A DNA stretch of 64,000 nucleotides from an uncultured Bacteroidota bacterium (lineage in GTDB: Bacteria; Bacteroidota; Bacteroidia; JADZBD01), in contig CALEYQ010000001.1 in the NCBI GenBank assembly GCA_937924855.1, positions 1 to 64,000 on the forward strand, given 5' to 3'. The translations under genes and the position numbers were made by a program. Positions 59,201 through 64,000 of this stretch are shown here, piece after piece. The stretch's first letter is position 1. Each line of letters opens with the position of its first letter. The notes under the pieces are model-generated. The model was not told the DNA's origin. It ran no database searches and saw nothing but the letters and a program-made list of their open reading frames with translations.

Positions 59201-60206
59201 TGTTTACTTCCGGTTCGAGTAAAATTCCGAATTTCCGGAATACCACATCTCTTACATGGTTTGAAAGTTCAATAATTTCCGCAGCCTCTGCGTTTCCGTA
59301 ATTTACAATTACCAGGGCCTGGTTCTTATGAATTCCTGCATCTCCTTTCCGGTATCCCTTTAGTCCGGCCTGTTCAATAAGCCAGCCTGCAGGAATCTTT
59401 ACGCCCGAGGCTGAAGGGTAGGAGGGAAGGGAGGAAAATTTTGATTTTAATTCCTGAAAATAATCGTTTGCAATTACGGGATTTTTGAAAAAACTGCCCG
59501 AATTACCAATTTTTTTGGGGTCGGGAAGTTTGCTTTGACGGATACGGATTACAGCCCGGCTCACATCGGCAATGCCCGGATTTGTGATTCCCTCTTTTTC
59601 CAGTTCTTCGCTGATTGCCCCGTAGGAAGTATTTATTTTCGGATTTTTTGAAAGATTCAGGGTCAGGTCGGTAATAATGTATTGGTTTTTCAGAGCCCCC
59701 TTGAAAACACTGTCACGGTACCCGAATCCGCATTCTGCGTTTGAGAAAATCCGGTTCTCACCGGAAGCCAGATGAATGGCAGAAACAGAGGAAACCACTT
59801 CGCAAATTTCCACCCCATAAGCCCCGATGTTCTGAATAGGAGCCGCTCCGGCAAAACCGGGAATGAGGGAAAGATTTTCAATGCCGCCCAGATTCCTCGA
59901 AACCGCCCATTGCACTACTTCATCCCAGACTTCCCCTGCATTGATTTTTACGGTTACGGTTGTTTGTGTTTCTGAGAGGATTTCAATGCCAAGAATGTGG
60001 TTTCGTATAATCAATCCGTCGTAATCGCCGCTGAAAATAATATTGCTGCCACCTCCAAGCACAATCCTGTCCATCTTTCCGAAGGCATCGGTTTGAAGCA
60101 ATTGCTTAATGTCGTCGGGGTTCCTGACCTCGGCCATGAACCGCGCCCAGGCTGTAACACCCATGGTGTTAAAAGGCTTCAGATTACAATTTTCCCTGAT
60201 TTCCAT
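59193..60206 (-). CDS. murB: UDP-N-acetylenolpyruvoylglucosamine reductase
   Basis: A 337-residue FAD enzyme that makes UDP-MurNAc in peptidoglycan precursor synthesis. It has the short, E. coli-type arrangement. FAD-binding motifs include VLGGGSNIIFSGDYDG near 45 and LSLIPGFAGAAPIQNIGAYG near 115, the catalytic serine is in GNSGSFFKNP near 240, and the C-terminal Glu of LLEPEVNIV is the proton donor position. The gene is the first of a two-gene minus-strand unit with the LtaS-like enzyme, and it is divergent from the glycosyltransferase pair. Confidence 0.96.
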   Translation of the reverse strand: MEIRENCNLKPFNTMGVTAWARFMAEVRNPDDIKQLLQTDAFGKMDRIVLGGGSNIIFSGDYDGLIIRNHILGIEILSETQTTVTVKINAGEVWDEVVQWAVSRNLGGIENLSLIPGFAGAAPIQNIGAYGVEICEVVSSVSAIHLASGENRIFSNAECGFGYRDSVFKGALKNQYIITDLTLNLSKNPKINTSYGAISEELEKEGITNPGIADVSRAVIRIRQSKLPDPKKIGNSGSFFKNPVIANDYFQELKSKFSSLPSYPSASGVKIPAGWLIEQAGLKGYRKGDAGIHKNQALVIVNYGNAEAAEIIELSNHVRDVVFRKFGILLEPEVNIV

Positions 60207-60255
60207 CGTTTGTAAGCAATAAAAGTATCTTATTAATTACAATTCCCTGATTTTC

Positions 60256-60263
60256 TATCTTCG
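60256..60263 (+). promoter_or_regulatory. Candidate -7 box of the glycosyltransferase pair
   Basis: TATCTTCG differs from TAnnTTTG at one position and lies 18 bases before the GTG start. No properly spaced TTG is seen. Confidence 0.35.
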
Positions 60264-60281
60264 CAAAATCAACACCGCAAT

Positions 60282-61394
60282 GTGAAAAAAGCCCTTGTTT
60301 CGGTTATTAATGACCTGGTTACCGACCAACGGGTTCACAGAACCTGCCTTACACTGGCAGAAGAAGGATATGTTGTTACCCTCGTGGGCAGAGAACTAAA
60401 AAATTCACCACCCTTACCCCAAAGAGCCTATGCCATGCACAGGTTCCGGATGATTTTTCAAAAAGGACCCCTGTTTTATCTTTTTTTTCAGGTTCGCCTT
60501 TTTTTCTTTTTAATGAACCGGAAGGCCGACCTGTATTATTCCAACGATCTGGATACTCTGTTGCCCAACTACTTTTTGGCTAAATGGAAAGGGATACGCC
60601 TGATTTACGACTCGCATGAAATATTCCCGGAAGTTCCTGAATTAAAACCCGGAAGTTTCAAAAAGAAAATATGGGAAGGCCTGGAACGCCGGCTTTTCCC
60701 CCGGCTGAAAACAGTAATTACGGTAAATCAATCCATCGCAGGTTATTATTCCGAAAAATACGGCAACAAAGTGCATGTGATTCGAAATCTTCCTTCAAAA
60801 GCCGACCTGGTTCCGGAAGCGTATCCGGTACCTGAAGCCGGAGAGAATAAAGTGCTTATTTTGCAGGGTTCGGGAATCAATGTCGACCGGGGAGGGGAGG
60901 AATTAGTTAGTGCCATGCCCTTTGTTTCCGGAGCGAATTTATGGATTGTGGGCGGAGGCGACGCCATCCCCGTAATGAAAACCATGGTTGAAAATCTGAA
61001 ACTGAATCAAAAAGTATTCTTCTTTCCCAGGGTGAGTCCACAAAACCTGGCCTTTATCACAGCCCGTGCCGATATTGGGGTTACCCTTGATAAGGATACC
61101 AACCTAAATTACCGACTTAGTCTGCCCAATAAAATTTTCGATTATTTCAGGGCAGGGATTGCGGTGCTGGGTTCACGGCTTCCTGAGATAGATTTATTAT
61201 TTGCCAAGTACAAGCCCGGACTACAGGTAGAAAAGCATACCCCCGAAGAAATAGCTTCTGTCATAAACCGGATGATTTCTGATCCGGCTCAATTGGAGAC
61301 CTGGAAAAAAAATGCTTCCCTTGCATCGGAAGTCCTGAATTGGGAAATGGAGAAACCCCTGCTTCAAAAAATAATCCGGAATGAAAACAGCTGA
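60282..61394 (+). CDS. Glycosyltransferase, GT-B fold (group 1-like)
   Basis: A 370-residue cytoplasmic or peripheral membrane protein of the GT-B fold. The N-terminal domain has a typical acceptor-binding half with LYYSNDLDTLLPNYFLAKW and LIYDSHEIFPEVPE (about 87-125). The donor half has VLILQGSGINVDRGGEELV, WIVGGGDAIPV and KIFDYFRAGIAVLGSRLPEID (about 195-305), as in GT4-type enzymes. Translation must start at GTG 60282, because the overlapping ATG reads straight into a stop. It likely builds a surface polysaccharide or glycolipid with the next gene. Sugar and acceptor are unknown. Confidence 0.88.
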   Translation: MKKALVSVINDLVTDQRVHRTCLTLAEEGYVVTLVGRELKNSPPLPQRAYAMHRFRMIFQKGPLFYLFFQVRLFFFLMNRKADLYYSNDLDTLLPNYFLAKWKGIRLIYDSHEIFPEVPELKPGSFKKKIWEGLERRLFPRLKTVITVNQSIAGYYSEKYGNKVHVIRNLPSKADLVPEAYPVPEAGENKVLILQGSGINVDRGGEELVSAMPFVSGANLWIVGGGDAIPVMKTMVENLKLNQKVFFFPRVSPQNLAFITARADIGVTLDKDTNLNYRLSLPNKIFDYFRAGIAVLGSRLPEIDLLFAKYKPGLQVEKHTPEEIASVINRMISDPAQLETWKKNASLASEVLNWEMEKPLLQKIIRNENS

Positions 61395-62511
61395 TACCCT
61401 GCATCTGGTTTCATTCGATGTGCCCTATCCTCCTGATTATGGTGGAGCTATTGATGTATTCAATAAAATCAAAGCCCTGAATCAGGTGGGGGTGAAAGTA
61501 ATTTTGCATTGCTTTTCATACGGGCGACCCGTTCATGGAAAATTAAATGAGGTTTGTGAAAAAGTTTTCGTCTATAAACGCATGGCGGGACTCTCAGGAT
61601 TGGTTTCGGGCCTGCCCTATATTGTAAATTCCCGAAGGAATGCAACGCTTTTAGAAAATCTATGCGCCACCGATGCCCCTGTTTTGTTTGAGGGAATTCA
61701 TTCCTGTTATTACCTGAATCATCCCCGTCTCGCTAACAGGTTGCGTCTGGTAAGAACCCATAATGTGGAGCACGAATATTACCGTGGGCTTTCGCAGGCC
61801 ACGGCATCCCCCTTGCGGAAATTGTTTTTCAGGAGAGAGGCCCGGTTGCTGGAAAAATTTGAAAAATCGCTGAAGGGTGCTAACCAAATACTCGCCATTT
61901 CTCCCAATGATGCGAAGCATTTCAATGACAGGTACGGAAATACTGTTCTAATTCCCCCTTTTCACGGAAATCAGACTCATGAAATATCCGGCGGAAAAGG
62001 TGATTACATTCTCTTTCACGGAAATCTGGGTGTGGAAGAAAATAACATGGCTGCCTTGTTCCTTTGCCGGGAAGTATTTCCCCACCTTAGCGGACCGTGT
62101 ATAATTGCCGGTAAGAACCCGGGTAATGAGTTGCGTAGAATATGTTCCGGACTTCCCCAGGTTGAATTGTTCGATGGCTTAAGTCATGAAGAAATTTCCG
62201 ACCTGGTAAAAAAGGCCGGAGCCAATTTGCTGGTGACTTTTCAAAATACGGGAATAAAGCTAAAACTTATCAATGCATTGTTTTCAGGTGGAACCTGCAT
62301 CGTGAACAGGCCTATGGTGGAAGGAACCGGTCTTGAAAAATTATGTCATGTGGGAAATACGGCTGGAGATTTGATTGCTTTGTGTGAAGGAGCCCTAAAT
62401 AATGCACTGCCTGAATCCTGCCCTGAGGCGGAAAGAAAAAAAATCCTTGAGCATAATTTTTCAGATCGGGAAAACGCCGGCAAGATAAAGAGCCTTCTCA
62501 GGACTCGATAA
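61381..62511 (+). CDS. Glycosyltransferase, GT-B fold
   Basis: A 376-residue GT-B protein. The N-terminal domain opens with HLVSFDVPYPPDYGGAIDVFNKI (about 8-30), a motif common to GT4-like proteins; LVRTHNVEHEYYRGL near 120 is the acceptor-site loop. The donor domain includes ILFHGNLGVEENNMAA near 210, IAGKNPGNELRRI near 242 and VTFQNTGIKLKLINALFSGG near 290. It starts inside the previous gene (14-base overlap), so the pair is translationally coupled. The 3' end overlaps ftsE by 14 bases. Substrates are unknown. Confidence 0.87.
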   Translation: MKTADTLHLVSFDVPYPPDYGGAIDVFNKIKALNQVGVKVILHCFSYGRPVHGKLNEVCEKVFVYKRMAGLSGLVSGLPYIVNSRRNATLLENLCATDAPVLFEGIHSCYYLNHPRLANRLRLVRTHNVEHEYYRGLSQATASPLRKLFFRREARLLEKFEKSLKGANQILAISPNDAKHFNDRYGNTVLIPPFHGNQTHEISGGKGDYILFHGNLGVEENNMAALFLCREVFPHLSGPCIIAGKNPGNELRRICSGLPQVELFDGLSHEEISDLVKKAGANLLVTFQNTGIKLKLINALFSGGTCIVNRPMVEGTGLEKLCHVGNTAGDLIALCEGALNNALPESCPEAERKKILEHNFSDRENAGKIKSLLRTR

Positions 62512-63181
62512 CCTTACCCATTTCACATTTAATCCGGCGTGCGGGGAACTTAGACAGGATGTTGGAGTCGTGGGTGGCAATCACAACAGAACGGCCGGTT
62601 TTGCTGATTTCAAGCAGGAGGTTGATGATACCTTCGGAAGTTTCCGGGTCGAGGTTGCCTGTGGGCTCGTCGGCCAAAATGACCTCGGGATCGTTCAGCA
62701 GCGCTCTGGCAATGGAAACCCTTTGTTGCTCACCACCGGATAATTCATGGGGCATTTTAAAGCCTTTGGTATCGAGGCCCACCTTTTCAAGAACATAATT
62801 TACCCGGGTTCTTATCTGATCCTTTTTCTTCCAGCCGGTGGCTTTTAACACAAAATTCAGGTTGTCGTTTACCGAACGATCCGGTAGCAGCTGAAAATCC
62901 TGGAAAACAATGCCCAGTTTACGGCGTAGAAAGGGAATCTGGCGCTTTTTGAGCTTCATGAGGTTATATCCGCAGATTTCCGCACTTCCGCCCGTAGGGG
63001 AAACATCGGCGTATAATGTGCGCAGGAGACTGGATTTGCCGCTTCCTGTTTTTCCTACCAGGAAAACAAACTCTCCTTTATCAATATTCAGGTTAACCTG
63101 CGACAGGATCAGGTTTGAATCCTGAAACACCTCCACATCCTTCAGCGAGATGATTGTACCGGCAGGTTTTGGGTCGTCCAT
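62498..63181 (-). CDS. ftsE: Cell division ATP-binding protein FtsE
   Basis: A 227-residue ABC ATPase. Walker A is GKTGSGKSSLL (near 43), the signature is LSGGEQQRVSIARAL (near 143) and Walker B is VILADEPTGNLDPE (near 163). With FtsX it controls periplasmic peptidoglycan hydrolases during division. FtsX is not in this window, and Bacteroidota often encode the two apart, so the FtsE call rests on sequence type (short, with TGSGKSSLLRTLYADVSP). A related LolD-type ABC protein is an alternative. The -7 box TACCTTTG is five bases before the ATG. Confidence 0.83.
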   Translation of the reverse strand: MDDPKPAGTIISLKDVEVFQDSNLILSQVNLNIDKGEFVFLVGKTGSGKSSLLRTLYADVSPTGGSAEICGYNLMKLKKRQIPFLRRKLGIVFQDFQLLPDRSVNDNLNFVLKATGWKKKDQIRTRVNYVLEKVGLDTKGFKMPHELSGGEQQRVSIARALLNDPEVILADEPTGNLDPETSEGIINLLLEISKTGRSVVIATHDSNILSKFPARRIKCEMGKVIES

Positions 63182-63186
63182 GGATG

Positions 63187-63194
63187 CAAAGGTA
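63187..63194 (-). promoter_or_regulatory. -7 box of ftsE
   Basis: TACCTTTG on the minus strand, an exact TAnnTTTG match, ends five bases before the ftsE start codon. It is identical to the boxes at 21420-21427 and 21477-21484. The rest of the 150-base divergent interval shows no clear promoter for the TPR gene. Confidence 0.45.
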
Positions 63195-63332
63195 ATTTTT
63201 GTTTTGCAAAGCCTTACTTTTTTTTAAAAGCCCCGTATAATATCAACATTTTCGGGTTGAAAACTTGGCAGCCACGGGAATTCCCCCTCGTTTTTTGGAA
63301 GTAATTTTATCTGTTTTTAACGCATAATCTGC

Positions 63333-64000
63333 ATGCATCAATTAAGGATTCTTATTCCCCTTTTGTTTTTTAGTTCGGGTTGGTTGTTTTCCCAGAAGAC
63401 CATGATTTACACGCATGTCGACCGGGATTTTCGCGAGGCATGGGATCTTTATCAAAAGGAGAAATACGAAGCGGCCCGGGCGGGATTTGAGAAGGCGGCC
63501 GGAAATTATTCCGATCCCGGAAATCTGGTTCGGGTGGATGCCGAATTTCTGACCGGAGTTTGCGCCGTAGAACTGTTTAATAAGGATGCGGAATGGCTGC
63601 TTCAGGAGTTTATCAGTAAGCACCCTGAAAGCGGAAATGTGTTATATGCCTATCTCAATTTGGGTAATTATAATTTCCGGAAAAAAAGATACAAAGACGT
63701 GATAAAATGGCTGGAGAAAGTTGACCCTCTCGACTTACAGACCCATGAAAGAGAAGAATATCATTTTTACCTGGGTTATGCCTGGTTCGAACAGGGCAAT
63801 GCTTCCAAGAGCCGGTCTCATCTTGCGGAAATAAAAGACAAGGGCGGAAAATACGCGGTTCCGGCAAGGTACTATTATGCTCACATGGACTATGCCGATC
63901 TGAACCTGGAATCATCGCTGAAGGTGTTCCGGAGCCTTACCGGAGATCCGGACTTCGGCCCTGTGGTTCCTTACTATATCAGTCATATTCTATTCATGCA
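63333..64000 (+). CDS. Exported tetratricopeptide-repeat protein (partial, runs off the window)
   Basis: An open frame starts at the ATG at 63333 and continues without a stop to the end of the window (222 codons visible). A signal peptide (about 1-20; LRILIPLLFFSSGWLFSQ) is followed by helical TPR-type repeats with the pattern AWDLYQKEKYEAARAGFEKAA, LYAYLNLGNYNFRKKRYKDVIKWLEKV and YHFYLGYAWFEQGNASKSRSHL. Long exported TPR proteins are frequent in Bacteroidota and usually scaffold envelope complexes. The full length and any C-terminal domain cannot be seen here. Confidence 0.85.
   Translation, partial: MHQLRILIPLLFFSSGWLFSQKTMIYTHVDRDFREAWDLYQKEKYEAARAGFEKAAGNYSDPGNLVRVDAEFLTGVCAVELFNKDAEWLLQEFISKHPESGNVLYAYLNLGNYNFRKKRYKDVIKWLEKVDPLDLQTHEREEYHFYLGYAWFEQGNASKSRSHLAEIKDKGGKYAVPARYYYAHMDYADLNLESSLKVFRSLTGDPDFGPVVPYYISHILFM

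Noticed and set aside
1..64000. tRNA, rRNA, riboswitches, insertion sequences or integrase genes
   Set aside because: Intergenic regions are short (at most about 250 bases) and I found no cloverleaf, transposase or recombinase signature in them.

Overview
The window is a gap-free, gene-dense stretch of a Bacteroidota (Bacteroidetes) chromosome. The evidence is a primary sigma factor of the short Bacteroidota type, type IX secretion (T9SS) cargo carrying both type A and type B (gliding-motility-associated) C-terminal sorting domains, a PorP/SprF-family protein, a TonB-dependent receptor with an N-terminal carboxypeptidase-like domain, and promoters of the form TTG-N18-20-TAnnTTTG instead of TTGACA/TATAAT. 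Shine-Dalgarno sequences are mostly absent. Genus cannot be assigned from the sequence. I see no tRNA, rRNA, CRISPR, prophage module, insertion sequence or transposase, and no gene-free stretch longer than about 250 bases.

Layout. 1-8.4 kb: housekeeping genes (thioredoxin, DNA polymerase III alpha, a two-domain universal stress protein, then rpsP-rimM-trmN6 on the plus strand and a saccharopine-dehydrogenase-like enzyme). 8.4-19.6 kb: a secreted subtilase with a type A sorting domain, a stand-alone HsdR-N nuclease-like protein divergent from holA, an EVE protein, a TonB-dependent receptor, rpoD, rpe, and two exported proteins of unknown role. 19.6-26.6 kb: an alkaline-phosphatase-superfamily (LtaS-like) membrane enzyme divergent from a tightly packed five-gene run: an RPE-like barrel fused to a CBS pair, DAHP synthase, a KdsC-like phosphatase with an N-terminal extension, a DUF423 membrane protein and an M32 carboxypeptidase. 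26.7-30.3 kb: pckA, rsmE, a DUF4159 protein and a Nudix hydrolase. 30.3-35.4 kb: two large surface proteins on the minus strand, one collagen-like with an S74 autoprocessing domain and one type B T9SS adhesin.

35.5-48 kb: PspC-like protein, RmlD-like reductase, a 7TM SpoIIE phosphatase, a ClC antiporter with CBS domains, an NSS transporter with a 43-residue MetS-like partner, an HhH protein overlapping apt, acyl-CoA dehydrogenase, an acyltransferase-like protein, a polytopic membrane protein and an NlpC/P60 lipoprotein. 48.2-54.2 kb: a 1521-residue adhesin of twelve ~88-residue repeats followed by a PorP/SprF protein with a C-terminal SPOR-like domain, arranged like sprB-sprF. 54.3-64 kb: a 46-residue protein, DUF5606, M3 peptidase, DinB protein, a second LtaS-like enzyme next to murB, two glycosyltransferases, FtsE, and the start of a TPR protein that runs off the window.

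The points most worth following up are the RPE-CBS/DAHP synthase/KdsC-like operon, the adhesin-PorP-SPOR pair with a very recent 531-bp internal duplication, the collagen-like autoprocessing surface protein, the repeated placement of -7 boxes 5-7 nt before start codons (predicting leaderless mRNAs), and six convergent gene pairs whose 3' ends overlap or abut without room for a terminator.
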